A stretch of 54,874 nucleotides of DNA from Fimbriimonadaceae bacterium (GTDB lineage: Bacteria > Armatimonadota > Fimbriimonadia > Fimbriimonadales > Fimbriimonadaceae), in contig JANJUB010000098.1 in assembly GCA_024710805.1 (NCBI GenBank), positions 1-54,874 of the forward strand, in the 5' to 3' direction. The notes beneath the pieces are model-generated. The model did no database searches. It had not been told where the DNA came from and saw only the letters and a program-made list of their open reading frames with translations. Below are positions 41,656-50,432 of the stretch, piece after piece (position 1 is the stretch's first letter; every line of letters starts with the position of its first letter). Made by a program: the position numbers and the translations under genes.

Positions 41656-41661
41656 ACCTTA
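41656..41661 (-). promoter_or_regulatory. -10 box of a leaderless promoter for the DUF2071 operon
   Basis: TAAGGT on the minus strand ends 6 nt before the ATG at 41649. Confidence 0.5.
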
Positions 41662-41719
41662 CCAAGCTCCATGATCTCCCCACAGACCCCTCGTGCCTGC
41701 GGCCCAGTTGCTGATCGAG

Positions 41720-41725
41720 TAGCCT
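41720..41725 (+). promoter_or_regulatory. -10 box of a leaderless promoter for the GNAT gene
   Basis: TAGCCT ends 7 nt before the GTG at 41733. Confidence 0.5.
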
Positions 41726-41732
41726 AAGCCCC

Positions 41733-42269
41733 GTGATTCGGATCGTTCGCGAAGGGGTGGAGCGGCTGGCCGAGTATGCGACCGTGCCGATCACCTTCGA
41801 GGTGAGCTCCAAGCTCAGTCTGCCCGCGCTGAAAATCGGGCGCTTTGTCGAAGACGCGGTCGAACCGTTCGTCAAGGACTACGATGCCGTCGAATCCGAG
41901 CGGCCTACTTCGCTCCCCGACCGGCTTGGCCACGATCATCTTGTGGTGCTGGCGGCATATAAGAACGATAGTCGCGTCGGCGGGGCGATCCTCCACTTTC
42001 CGAGCGAAGTCGAGGCCCAGCTCATCGACCTGCGTATTCACCCCGAATCCCGCCGTAGCGGATTGGGGCGACGGCTCGTCCAGAGCGCCCTTGCGGAAGT
42101 CGCCCATCGCGGCATTCCGACGATGGAGATCGAAACGCAAGACACGAACGTGGCCGCTTGCCGCTTCTACCACTCGCTCGGGGCGAGCCTCGTATGGATC
42201 GAACCGAACGGCTACCCCGGCTTCTCGGACGAGGCGAAGCTCGTTTGGAGCCTTCCCAGTGAAGTGTAG
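41733..42269 (+). CDS. GNAT acetyltransferase resembling streptothricin acetyltransferase
   Basis: 178 residues from a GTG. The acetyl-CoA loop is DLRIHPESRRSGLGRRLVQ, followed by MEIETQDTNVAACRFYHSLG; ETQDTNV with ACRFY is close to the signature of streptothricin acetyltransferases (Sat), and YPGF follows as in that group. It may therefore acetylate the beta-lysine amine of streptothricin or a related amino group. This is an assignment by motif memory, so resistance is a hypothesis. It is divergent from the DUF2071 operon, and a family 2 repeat follows it. Confidence 0.75.
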   Translation: MIRIVREGVERLAEYATVPITFEVSSKLSLPALKIGRFVEDAVEPFVKDYDAVESERPTSLPDRLGHDHLVVLAAYKNDSRVGGAILHFPSEVEAQLIDLRIHPESRRSGLGRRLVQSALAEVAHRGIPTMEIETQDTNVAACRFYHSLGASLVWIEPNGYPGFSDEAKLVWSLPSEV

Positions 42270-42347
42270 AGTGTTGGATGTCGGGTGTCGCTTGAGGTGT
42301 GTCCAACTACATTCCACATACGACACTCGACATCCCGCATCCCCACG
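42268..42347. repeat. Intergenic repeat family 2, copy F
   Basis: GGATGTCGGGTGTCG on the left pairs with CGACACTCGACATCC on the right with one mismatch. The arms are made of 7-bp units (CACATAC, GACACTC, GACATCC, CGCATCC). It lies between the GNAT and GH109 genes. Confidence 0.7.
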
Positions 42348-42367
42348 CACGCTTTAGCCCCATGCGC

Positions 42368-42373
42368 TAAGCT
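42368..42373 (+). promoter_or_regulatory. -10 box for the GH109 gene
   Basis: TAAGCT ends 9 nt before the ATG at 42383, just after repeat copy F. Confidence 0.45.
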
Positions 42374-42382
42374 AGCAGGGTC

Positions 42383-43744
42383 ATGCCGAAGAACGTTGGA
42401 CGACGCGATTTCTTGAAGATTGCCGGGGCGGCCGCCGCCACCGGATTGGTGGGCACTGCCGAAGCCCTGCAACCGAGTCGGCCCCAGAAAGGGAAGTCAG
42501 TGGCGGGTTTTGTCGCGCCGAAACTGGACACCGTCCGGGTGGGCATCATCGGCCTCGGAGCCCGCGGCTCGGGTCACCTCGCCCACTTGCTGAGACTCGA
42601 AGGTGTGGAAGTCCGCGCGCTGTGCGATAACCACAAGCCCACGGCGGACCGCGCGATGGCCCAGTGCGAGAAGGCCGGCGTCAAGCCGGTCATGTACAAC
42701 AACGGTGACAACGATTGGCGCCGCATGAACGACCGCGATGACCTCGACGCCGTATTCGTGGTGACTCCGTGGGACCTGCACGTGCCCATGTGCGTGGACG
42801 CCATGAAGAAGGGCAAACATGCCTTCGTCGAGGTCCCCGCCGCGCTCACCGTCGATGAGTGCTGGCAACTGGTCGATGTCGCCGAGCAGACGCAGAAGCA
42901 CTGCATGATGATGGAGAACGTCAACTACGGACGCGAGGAACTGCTGGTGCTGAACCTTTGCCGTAGCGGCGTGCTGGGCGAACTCCTCCACGGCGAAGCC
43001 GCCTATATCCACGACCTCCGCGGCCAAATGCACGAAATCGAGCACGGCACCGGCTCGTGGCGCACCCTCGAGTACACCAAGCGCAATGGCAACCTGTATC
43101 CCACCCACGGCCTTGGCCCGGTTGCGCAGTACATGAACATCAACCGCGGCGACCGCATGGACTACCTGTCGTCGGTCAGCTCGCCGTCCCGGTCACGGGA
43201 GCTCTATGCCCGTGAGAAGTTCCCCGAGGGCCACGACCGCCGCAAGCTCAAGTTCGTGTGCGGCGACATCAACACGACCATTGTGAAGACGGTCATGGGC
43301 AAGTCGCTGATGATCCAGTGGGACGAGCAGCTACCCCGCCCTTACACCCGCCACAACCTCATTCAAGGAACGCGCGGCGTCTGGGCTGGCTTCCCGGATC
43401 GGCTGGTTGTCGAAGGACGCACCGAGTCCACCCACAGTTGGGTCGAAGACGATGGATTGAAGCCATGGTACGAGCAGTACGAGCACCCGCTGTGGAAGCG
43501 CATGGGCGAAGAAGCAAAGAAGAACGGCGGCCACGGTGGTATGGACTTCCTGATGCTGTGGCGCATCATCTACTGCCTGCGCAACGGCGAGCCGTTGGAC
43601 CAAGACGTCTACGACGCCGCCGCCTGGTCGGTCATCACCCCGCTTTCCGAGTGGTCAGTCGCGAATCGGTCGAAGTCGATCGACGTGCCTGACTTTACGC
43701 GGGGACAGTGGAAGACGATGAAGCCGCTGGGGATTGTGGAGTAG
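42383..43744 (+). CDS. GH109-type NAD-dependent alpha-N-acetylgalactosaminidase, Tat-exported
   Basis: 453-residue glycosidase of the Gfo/Idh/MocA fold. GH109 enzymes (founder from Elizabethkingia) cleave terminal alpha-GalNAc by an oxidation-elimination mechanism with tightly bound NAD. Twin-arginine signal GRRDFLKIAGAAAATG, consistent with export of a folded cofactor enzyme; NAD loop VGIIGLGARGSG. Family blocks: KHAFVEVPAALTVDECWQLV, HCMMMENVNYGREE, GNLYPTHGLGPVAQYMNI, KKNGGHGGMDFLMLWR and LDQDVYDAAAWS. These match from end to end, and the length is typical. Natural targets would be mucin-like or lipopolysaccharide GalNAc. Confidence 0.93.
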   Translation: MPKNVGRRDFLKIAGAAAATGLVGTAEALQPSRPQKGKSVAGFVAPKLDTVRVGIIGLGARGSGHLAHLLRLEGVEVRALCDNHKPTADRAMAQCEKAGVKPVMYNNGDNDWRRMNDRDDLDAVFVVTPWDLHVPMCVDAMKKGKHAFVEVPAALTVDECWQLVDVAEQTQKHCMMMENVNYGREELLVLNLCRSGVLGELLHGEAAYIHDLRGQMHEIEHGTGSWRTLEYTKRNGNLYPTHGLGPVAQYMNINRGDRMDYLSSVSSPSRSRELYAREKFPEGHDRRKLKFVCGDINTTIVKTVMGKSLMIQWDEQLPRPYTRHNLIQGTRGVWAGFPDRLVVEGRTESTHSWVEDDGLKPWYEQYEHPLWKRMGEEAKKNGGHGGMDFLMLWRIIYCLRNGEPLDQDVYDAAAWSVITPLSEWSVANRSKSIDVPDFTRGQWKTMKPLGIVE

Positions 43745-43756
43745 CTTCGCGACGGT

Positions 43757-43822
43757 CGCGTGTAGGGTGTTGAATGTGGCCGGTTCGGCATTCAACATCC
43801 TACATCTCACATTCGATGAAGT
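43757..43822. repeat. Intergenic repeat family 2, copy G
   Basis: GTTGAATG ... CATTCAAC form a perfect 8-bp stem, extended by 7-bp units (CATTCAA, CATCCTA, CATCTCA). It lies between the GH109 stop and the convergent giant secreted protein stop, where a bidirectional terminator would be expected. Confidence 0.65.
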
Positions 43823-43827
43823 GACCC

Positions 43828-46800
43828 TCACGGTTTCGGCGCCACAAACACGACCCAGATTCCCGGCGGGTAGATCGCGACGCCGCGCGTCGGCGGACCG
43901 ACGGTCAGGTGGTGGTGTTTCTTCTGCGCCGGCTTATCGGTCTCGGTGTACTCCATCCTATAGTCCGCTTCGAATCCCGTAACCGCTTTGGTCGGGCGCA
44001 GGCTGAACTCGAACCACACGTTGCCCTGCGGATCAGTCTCCCGTTTCACGAAAGGCACGGCCGCGGCAAGGATGTCGATGCTCATCATGTTCATCGACTT
44101 GCTCGGCTTAGGGGCACCCATGAGCGCCTCGACCGTCGAACGTGGCTTCCAGTTGGGATCAGGGGTGAAGTCGCCCGTATCCTTCGACTCGAAGGTTGCA
44201 CGAACATCGACGACCTGGCGAGACTTCGCGTCGTACCGACCCCGAACCGTGAGGGTGCGCTGCGCGGAACTCACGGTCGTACCTGTTCGCCCCGTCGAGG
44301 TCTTCGGAAGCGGACCGACCTTGACTTCGATCGTGAACTCGGCTCCCGACCAAGTCACGACCGGTCGATCCATCGGCTTCTGATAGTCCTTGGCCACGGA
44401 CACCACGCCGTCTAAGTGGTTGGGATATCCCCACGTGGCCACCTTGAGTTGGCTGGAGAACCCGCTCTGCTGGTTCGGGTTGTCGTCGGCCTTGACTTCG
44501 GCGACCCCGGCGAGGTGCACGATGACCTGACTCGTCTTCTGAAGTTCCTTCAGCAGGCTGTCGGCCGGAGCTCCCGCCCACTGGATAGGCGACGTGAGCG
44601 GAACCGAACCCTCCTTTGCCACGAGTTCGACGCAGGCGATGCCAAGGCTTTCGAACATCGCACCGGCGATGGTCGGGAGAACGACTTCGGTAGTCGCGGG
44701 CGAAATGACGATTGCCGTGCGCGAACCGCCCTGCCCTGAGAGCTGACCAGGTGATTGCTCGGGCCTGAACCGCAGTTCTTGAACGAGCTTGACCTCGCCG
44801 CCTTGGAACCGGCCGTAGATGTGGTAACCCCAAAGCGCATCGCCTGGAGGCACTCCGTTGAGCGTCGGCAGACTCCACTTGAGATGGAAGCCGTCTGAGG
44901 CGGACGTCGATTCGAACGTCGCCGGAGGGGAAAGTCGATAGACATAGAGCGGATTCGACGCACCCTCGGCTTTCTTGACGCTGCTCACAAGAACGGGGAT
45001 CAGCATGTCGCCAGCGTCCATCGTCGCCGGAAGGGCGGCGACTCCGCGTTCGACGGTCACTTGATCTCGCGCGCGTTCCGCGCTTGTCACGGCCTGTCCT
45101 GTGGATGCCGATGGCTTAAGCACCATCAGTTCCTCCTCGGCGTTTGGGACACGGCGTCTGACCACGATCGGCGAGGGCGGGGTCGATGCGGCGATCTTGA
45201 CCATCGCCGGAGTCACCGACAAAGCAGGTGACATGGGCAAGTCGATCTTGCCCGCCGCCACCGTGTTACGATTGACCGAGAGCGCCAACTCGGTAAGCAA
45301 GGCCGGCCAACCGGTCGAGACCTTGCCCCGGCCATCTTCGGAGTCGACTTCCTTATCGGGACTGTCTTCGCGGTTGGTCAGCGCGCGGACGTAACCTCGG
45401 AACATCTGCTCCATCAGCGCGGGCTGCATGGTCCCCGAAGCGAGCGACCTTAGGTCTTCGACGCCGTGCTGGTGATAGACGAACTTCGGAAACGACCAGA
45501 GGACATAGCCCCGGCGCTCGGGCGTACTGAACCCCTCTCCTTGTCCTGATCCCTTAAGCCCGTTCTGCAGAACCGGCCCGGCGACTTTCCATCCGTTGAG
45601 CGTCATCCCGTCGTCGGCCCCAGGCCATACGATTGACTCGACGGCCACGGCGATCGCCTCTTCCGAGCCCAGGAACTGTTCTTTGAACCCGTTGTGCTTG
45701 CTTACCGCGTGGAAGTACTCGTGAGCGAGGGTCGCCTTGACGACGCTCGGACTCTCCTTGGCATCGGTCAGCATCTCTCCGTTAACCATCAGGAAGGTGC
45801 CTTCGAACTCACCCGCATTCTTCTCACCGGTTCGAAGTTTGCCGAGTTCGTTGGTGACGAGCACCGGAGTCGTCGGGGGCGGGTTGAACTGGCTTCGCTC
45901 GTACCAGCGCCTCGTCGTGGCGAGTTCGTTGGCGAGGTTGACGACCGCAGTCGGAACCTTGTGTCTACCGATATCCTCGAGGCGCACACTCTCCCCGGCG
46001 GGAAGCTCTAACGTGTAGGTGCCGCCCTGGCCGACGGAACCCCACTGATCGGTGTCTTTCACCCACGTGAGAACCCGATTTGTCTTCTTGTTGACCAGCA
46101 CGACCGCCTGGCTCTTGGCGGCAACTTGATCGGGTTTCCAGTACACATTGAAGCCTTCCACCGGGATTGGCCCGGTGAAACCCCGCTTCATCAACATGTC
46201 GTACTCGGCTCCCCCAGCGAACCAGCCGACCGCACCGAAGACCGCGATCACCACAACGATGGGAGTCGAGACGGTCAACGCAGTGCCGATGACCGCCTTG
46301 CTGCCGAAGTAGAGCAGCAACGTTCCGGCACTGGAGTAAATCGTAGCCCCGATCGTCTGATGCTGCTTCTTGTTCATCCCGAACCACCCCTGGTTCGAGA
46401 AGTGGCTGGTCTTGGCCGTGAGGGTCCTTGTTGCAGGATTGAACTGGGCGGGTTGCACCTGCCAGAGATCGTCCGTCACTTGGCCCACCGCGACAAGGGT
46501 TGTGGGATCGACGCCGTCGGGGATCTTGTACGTGAGCGTGGCTGGCTTCAAGAGGAGCTTTCCTCCGGCTTCGACCTCGAGGAACCGACCATACGTTCCC
46601 GAGTTGATTTGGGTCACCTTGACGGTTTGGGGTTCGACAAGGGCGCCTGACGGGATCGACACTTCGAAGTCCCCCGATTGGCTGGCGATCTTGCCGCCTT
46701 CGGGGCCGATCTTCGCTTCCCCGACCAAAGTCGCGGGCGATGTGGTTGCTCGTTGCCCCGCGAGAACCTCGATCTGCTGGGCGGCGCGTTCGGCGAGGAG

Positions 46801-47628
46801 ACTCCCTTCGGTCGCCGCCCATGCGGCCTTGACTTGCTCGAAGTTGATCTTGGCGTCGAAGGTGGTCGATCGACTGTAGCCCCGGCCGGCGGCGCTATAC
46901 GAGAGCACACCGATCGGCAACCCTGGGTTCGCCGCTTGCTGGGCTTCGCGAAGCCGCGTCGCCGCCGCCAGCGTGTCGTCGACGTTCTGCGCGGTGCTGA
47001 ACAGCACGTACAGTCGTCCGCCGGTCTGCGCATTGACGCCTTCGAGCGCTTTCGTGATCCGCGCCTTCAGGGCGGCCGTAACGGTGCCGGTTTCGTCCAC
47101 GACCAGATCCGGCGTCGCCACCATCGGCGCCACCCCGACCACGCGCACTGTTCCCACCATCGCGGGGTGGATGCGATAGTTCGCGCCCCATGAGTCATCG
47201 CCGGGAAAGTCGCCGATCCAAAGCGGGTCGCGGCTGAGCGGTGCTTTGATCGTGCCGACGGTTGACTGTCCGCCAACGGTCAGCGTGACGCGTTCACCCG
47301 TGCGCGACACGACGATGATCTCGTCTGCGTTGCGGAGGGCTTGAGTCGATGTGAGGATGGTCCACCCGGGCTGCCAAACCTGGAACGAGACCTTGCGATC
47401 TGCGTTGATGGTGAGGCTGTAGGAGCCGGTTGGCGCGGCGTTGATGCCGACCGAGTCGAGCACGACCCCGGGCTTCTGACAGTTGACGACCACCTCGATC
47501 CGGAAATCTCCCGCGGGAGGTTTGACCGCAAGTCGGTGGCCATCGTCGGGAGATTGCAGATTCACCTGCTGACCGAGTTGGACGTCTCCCTGAGTGAGGA
47601 AGGCCAGCATGAGGGTGACGATGGCCAT
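43828..47628 (-). CDS. 1266-residue secreted multidomain protein with HExxH motif and ZU5-like domain
   Basis: Starts at ATG 47628 (GACAAT 6 nt upstream); the longer frame to 47829 reads through tRNA-Pro and is rejected. Order: short hydrophobic start (1-12), LamG-like beta domain (about 20-165, ending [13 protein letters not shown]), TPM-like alpha/beta domain (about 170-290), ZU5-like domain (about 305-412, [11 protein letters not shown] ... [11 protein letters not shown]), a long hydrophobic stretch with Gly/Ala (about 425-472), a region holding [13 protein letters not shown] with zinc motif HEYFH at 636-640 and a possible third ligand near 656, then about 600 residues of Fn3/beta domains. 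It is likely a membrane-anchored or secreted metallopeptidase-like protein; no complete known architecture matches. Confidence 0.7.
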   Translation of the reverse strand: MAIVTLMLAFLTQGDVQLGQQVNLQSPDDGHRLAVKPPAGDFRIEVVVNCQKPGVVLDSVGINAAPTGSYSLTINADRKVSFQVWQPGWTILTSTQALRNADEIIVVSRTGERVTLTVGGQSTVGTIKAPLSRDPLWIGDFPGDDSWGANYRIHPAMVGTVRVVGVAPMVATPDLVVDETGTVTAALKARITKALEGVNAQTGGRLYVLFSTAQNVDDTLAAATRLREAQQAANPGLPIGVLSYSAAGRGYSRSTTFDAKINFEQVKAAWAATEGSLLAERAAQQIEVLAGQRATTSPATLVGEAKIGPEGGKIASQSGDFEVSIPSGALVEPQTVKVTQINSGTYGRFLEVEAGGKLLLKPATLTYKIPDGVDPTTLVAVGQVTDDLWQVQPAQFNPATRTLTAKTSHFSNQGWFGMNKKQHQTIGATIYSSAGTLLLYFGSKAVIGTALTVSTPIVVVIAVFGAVGWFAGGAEYDMLMKRGFTGPIPVEGFNVYWKPDQVAAKSQAVVLVNKKTNRVLTWVKDTDQWGSVGQGGTYTLELPAGESVRLEDIGRHKVPTAVVNLANELATTRRWYERSQFNPPPTTPVLVTNELGKLRTGEKNAGEFEGTFLMVNGEMLTDAKESPSVVKATLAHEYFHAVSKHNGFKEQFLGSEEAIAVAVESIVWPGADDGMTLNGWKVAGPVLQNGLKGSGQGEGFSTPERRGYVLWSFPKFVYHQHGVEDLRSLASGTMQPALMEQMFRGYVRALTNREDSPDKEVDSEDGRGKVSTGWPALLTELALSVNRNTVAAGKIDLPMSPALSVTPAMVKIAASTPPSPIVVRRRVPNAEEELMVLKPSASTGQAVTSAERARDQVTVERGVAALPATMDAGDMLIPVLVSSVKKAEGASNPLYVYRLSPPATFESTSASDGFHLKWSLPTLNGVPPGDALWGYHIYGRFQGGEVKLVQELRFRPEQSPGQLSGQGGSRTAIVISPATTEVVLPTIAGAMFESLGIACVELVAKEGSVPLTSPIQWAGAPADSLLKELQKTSQVIVHLAGVAEVKADDNPNQQSGFSSQLKVATWGYPNHLDGVVSVAKDYQKPMDRPVVTWSGAEFTIEVKVGPLPKTSTGRTGTTVSSAQRTLTVRGRYDAKSRQVVDVRATFESKDTGDFTPDPNWKPRSTVEALMGAPKPSKSMNMMSIDILAAAVPFVKRETDPQGNVWFEFSLRPTKAVTGFEADYRMEYTETDKPAQKKHHHLTVGPPTRGVAIYPPGIWVVFVAPKP

Positions 47629-47715
47629 ACATGAATTGTCGCCGATCGAGGGTCCCTCCGCGCGTCCCCATTTTGGGGGACGGGTTTCGGTTTCGGGTAT
47701 CTTGTGGATTCGTGT

Positions 47716-47792
47716 CGGGGCGTGGCGCAGTTTGGTAGCGCGCTTCCATGGGGTGGAAGAGGTCGCACGTTCGAATCGTGTCGCCCCGACCA
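47716..47792 (+). tRNA. tRNA-Pro (anticodon GGG)
   Basis: 77 nt. Acceptor CGGGGCG/CGCCCCG, D arm GCGC-AGTTTGGTA-GCGC, anticodon stem CTTCC/GGAAG around ATGGGGT (anticodon GGG), T arm GCACG-TTCGAAT-CGTGT (the last pair is a G-T wobble) and an encoded CCA. Confidence 0.97.
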
Positions 47793-47894
47793 GGTTATTG
47801 AACCTGAACAGCTCTCTCGCTTTATTCACCCAAACCCAGCTCGTTCGGGCTTAGCGAGACCCACGAGTACTCAAAAGACGGGCTTGGATAGGCA

Positions 47895-47924
47895 TAGAAG
47901 CGACCCGCATTGGGATCGCTTCTA
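47895..47924. terminator. Strong inverted repeat between tRNA-Pro and the zinc-ribbon gene
   Basis: TAGAAGCGA (47895-47903) and TCGCTTCTA (47916-47924) form a perfect 9-bp stem that extends by CCC/GGG across one bulged A. It lies between the end of tRNA-Pro (+) and the convergent stop at 47944. It could terminate either transcript; no T-run is present. Confidence 0.5.
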
Positions 47925-47943
47925 CGTGCGCAGGCCTGACGCG

Positions 47944-48348
47944 TCAGCGGATATCCACGACATGGAATCCCGCGTGTCGGATTTCCGACTCGGTGTGCCC
48001 GACATCCAACCATTGCTGCATCAGCAGTAAGTCGGACTTCTTTGCGCAGAATCCCCCGCACTCGGGGCAAACGTGCATCGGGATGGGCGAGTCGTACATG
48101 TATCGACGGTGCTCAAGTAAGACCCCACAATCGGGGCATACCTCCTTTTCGCAGCAGGGAGTCGTATCACCACACTCGCGAAGGTCAGCCGACAACGCGG
48201 TGACGGCCTTAGGGTCTCCGCGGAGCAGCAACGTCAGGTCTTCAACGTCGAACCAGATCAGTTCGCACGTCGGACAAGTCTCCACCGTCACGTGGTGAAA
48301 ATCGTGTCCGTTCATGGCTGTTCGGCAGTTTGGACAGATGCGATCCAT
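47944..48348 (-). CDS. TFIIB-type zinc-ribbon protein
   Basis: 134 residues with at least two zinc ribbons: CPNCRTAM ... CPTCELIWFD at the N-terminus (the zf-TFIIB pattern CPxC-x-M ... CxxC-x-x-W-D) and CPDCG ... CPECGGFC further on, with a CC pair at 65-66. Such small proteins are of unknown function, perhaps nucleic-acid or metal binding. The start at 48348 is backed by GGAGG 9 nt upstream and a TATACA box; starts further upstream only overlap the exonuclease gene. It is the last gene of DUF2330-FEN-zinc ribbon. Confidence 0.78.
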   Translation of the reverse strand: MDRICPNCRTAMNGHDFHHVTVETCPTCELIWFDVEDLTLLLRGDPKAVTALSADLRECGDTTPCCEKEVCPDCGVLLEHRRYMYDSPIPMHVCPECGGFCAKKSDLLLMQQWLDVGHTESEIRHAGFHVVDIR

Positions 48349-48389
48349 TTTCTGAACCTCCACATGTATAAACGCATGTTCATTCAAGA

Positions 48390-49319
48390 TCACCCGCATT
48401 CTTGCCGTGTGTTTTTCGAATGTGGACAAGTCCTGACGTTCACGAGAGTAGCCCGCAGGCGCGTGAAAAACACGCGGGCCGTCAAAGGGTCTAAAGCGCC
48501 GCCGGCCGCTTTGGCGCAGCGTTCCGAGAGCCGCGCATCTCCGATCCGCTCGACCCACTCCCCGAAGGCATCGGTCGGCCCGGTCCACGCAAGGTCATCG
48601 ACCTGCGAGAAGGCGGGAAAATCCGTTCGGAGCGTGGCCAGATCCTTGAACAACAGGGCGAGTTCCTTTCGTTCGCCCAGCACCTCGGAAGGAAACTCCT
48701 CGATCGGGCCATGACGGAGCAGCGCCTTCGCCGCGCCGACCGCGCCGAAGCCGGGAATGCCGGGATAGCCATCCGCCTTATCGCCGACGAGGGCCAGGTA
48801 GTCGGGGATCAGAGCCGGAGGGACGCCGAACTTCTCCTTCACGCCCGCCTCGTCCCGGATGTTCTTGCTGCGCCGTTCGACCTGCACCACCCGATCGCCC
48901 CGAACGCACTGGGCCAGGTCCTTGTCCGGGGTCCAGATGCAGATTTTGTCTACTTGCGGGTCTTGCTCGGCTAGGAACGCGGCGGAGGCGAGGGCGTCGT
49001 CGGCTTCCAACTCCTCCATCGGCCACACCTTGACGCCCATCGCGGCAAGGGCATCTTCCAAGGGATGAAACTGGTCGGTCAGGTTCGGCTCCATGCCGGT
49101 CGCCCGCTTGTACCCGGCCCACAGGTCGTTGCGGAACGACTCGATCACGTGATCCGTGGCTACCCCGAAGTGCGTGCCGCCTTGCTCCACCATCTGGAGG
49201 ATCGAGTGGAGGACCCCGCCGACGGCGGCAAGAGGCTTGTCGTCGCCCTTCGAGAAGCTTCGCAGGCCATAGAACTGGCGAAACAGCTCGTAGGTGCCAT
49301 CGATCAGGTGGACGATCAT
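48390..49319 (-). CDS. 5'-3' exonuclease of the FEN/PolI-N family
   Basis: 309 residues with the flap-endonuclease fold found at the N-terminus of DNA polymerase I. Acidic metal ligands are visible in HLIDGTYELFRQF, MEELEADDALASAAF, IWTPDKDLAQCV and ALVGDKADGYPGIPGFGAVGAAK; the last block carries the H3TH DNA-binding loop. No polymerase domain follows, so it is a stand-alone nuclease like ExoIX, possibly for Okazaki flap or RNA primer removal. It starts 15 nt after the DUF2330 stop. Confidence 0.87.
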   Translation of the reverse strand: MIVHLIDGTYELFRQFYGLRSFSKGDDKPLAAVGGVLHSILQMVEQGGTHFGVATDHVIESFRNDLWAGYKRATGMEPNLTDQFHPLEDALAAMGVKVWPMEELEADDALASAAFLAEQDPQVDKICIWTPDKDLAQCVRGDRVVQVERRSKNIRDEAGVKEKFGVPPALIPDYLALVGDKADGYPGIPGFGAVGAAKALLRHGPIEEFPSEVLGERKELALLFKDLATLRTDFPAFSQVDDLAWTGPTDAFGEWVERIGDARLSERCAKAAGGALDPLTARVFFTRLRATLVNVRTCPHSKNTRQECG

Positions 49320-49334
49320 CCAGTCCAGTATGCG

Positions 49335-50300
49335 TTACGCTCGGCGTCTCCGCCACCAGACCACCCCGCCGACTACGACGGCGATGACCGCAACGTCGAT
49401 CGCGATGCGGGCCGGGGTCCACACCCAGTCCGAGGCTCCCGCATAGGTGAAGTAGAGGTCATCGGAAGTTCGGCGCGGGAATTCATAGTCGGTGTAGTGG
49501 GCAACTTCCCACCCTTCCGAGAGGCCCTTGATTTCGATGCCGAGTCCGGCCTTCAGATCGCGCAAAGCGTCGTTGGTGAGGCGCTCTCGCCAGCGAGCGT
49601 TTAACTTGTGATCGGTGTTGGGAACCTCGTTCCGATAGGAACCGTTCGAGACGAAGTACAGGAGCAGCCCGGCCCCTTTGTTTTCATCGATGTTGTCGTC
49701 GGGCACGAAGTAAGGGTTGAAGGGCCTCTCCGCTTTGAAGGACATCCGCACGGGGATGGTCTTCGCCTCGTCATCCGCACCGGCTCGGATCTTGAATGCT
49801 GTCAGGAACCAGTCCTTGCCGATATAGAATGCCGTCCATTCCTCGATCGACTTGGAGGTCACGTAGTTGTTGGCACGCATCCACTTTGCCAACGCCTGCG
49901 CATCGCTCGCACGTAGCGTCGTCGCTCGGTAGGCCCCGACGTCCTTCACTTGGACGACGTCGACCCCATCTGAGGCCGTCGCCGCGTCCATCTCTCCCGC
50001 CGAGCACGAGCACCCTATCGACGCCGGTCTGGGCCGCAGACTGGCCAGCGCGACATAGATTGCGGGATCGACCGTGCCGAGGTCAGGCACCGTCGGCGTC
50101 GGCGCAATAAAGCCGATGTCATCAGCGTCCGTGGCGAAGCGCGCTTGCCGAATGAAGTGTTGGGTCTTCGTATCCGCGTCCCAGATAATCACGTTCGCTT
50201 GGCCCTGAAAGACAACTCCTTTGCCGTCGAACGATACACCGCAACACGGCCATGCCGCGATCGGTAGCGAAGCCACAAGCGCAACTCCGAGCAACTTCAT
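49335..50300 (-). CDS. DUF2330 exported membrane-anchored protein
   Basis: 321 residues from the ATG at 50300, supported by TATACT 7 nt upstream; the frame is open further but reads non-coding sequence. Signal peptide MKLLGVALVASLPIAAWPCC, then the DUF2330 body (NVIIWDADTKTQHFIRQARF, ADDIGFIAPTPTVPDL, PVRMSFKAERPFNPYF) and one C-terminal helix (IAIDVAVIAVVVGGVVWW) followed by RRRR. It would be anchored with the domain outside. Function of the family is unknown. It is the first gene of an operon with the FEN nuclease and the zinc-ribbon protein. Confidence 0.82.
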   Translation of the reverse strand: MKLLGVALVASLPIAAWPCCGVSFDGKGVVFQGQANVIIWDADTKTQHFIRQARFATDADDIGFIAPTPTVPDLGTVDPAIYVALASLRPRPASIGCSCSAGEMDAATASDGVDVVQVKDVGAYRATTLRASDAQALAKWMRANNYVTSKSIEEWTAFYIGKDWFLTAFKIRAGADDEAKTIPVRMSFKAERPFNPYFVPDDNIDENKGAGLLLYFVSNGSYRNEVPNTDHKLNARWRERLTNDALRDLKAGLGIEIKGLSEGWEVAHYTDYEFPRRTSDDLYFTYAGASDWVWTPARIAIDVAVIAVVVGGVVWWRRRRA

Positions 50301-50307
50301 GCCTATA

Positions 50308-50313
50308 AGTATA
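50308..50313 (-). promoter_or_regulatory. -10 box of a leaderless promoter for the DUF2330 operon
   Basis: TATACT on the minus strand ends 7 nt before the ATG at 50300. Confidence 0.55.
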
Positions 50314-50358
50314 GGACGGTCTTTGGCGTAGTGCCCAAGCTCGCCACATCGACTCGCC

Positions 50359-50377
50359 GTTACAAAGCTGTTACAAA
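50359..50377 (+). promoter_or_regulatory. Direct repeat GTTACAAA x2 with 11-bp period (candidate SARP site)
   Basis: GTTACAAA at 50359 and again at 50370, 11 bp apart, in the divergent gap between the DUF2330 operon and the globin-like gene. SARP regulators such as DnrI and ActII-ORF4 bind heptameric direct repeats with this same helical spacing, and a SARP gene lies next door. Confidence 0.4.
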
Positions 50378-50432
50378 TGCGCCATGACCGAGAAATCGGG
50401 TGGATCGTAGGGGACCCTATGCGTACACCTTC

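Noticed and set aside
47629-47829. N-terminal extension of the giant secreted protein
   Set aside because: It would be translated through the complement of tRNA-Pro (47716-47792) and hides the signal-like start at 47628.
47716-47924. tRNA-Pro as an integration (att) site
   Set aside because: No integrase and no duplicated tRNA 3' end were found in the window.
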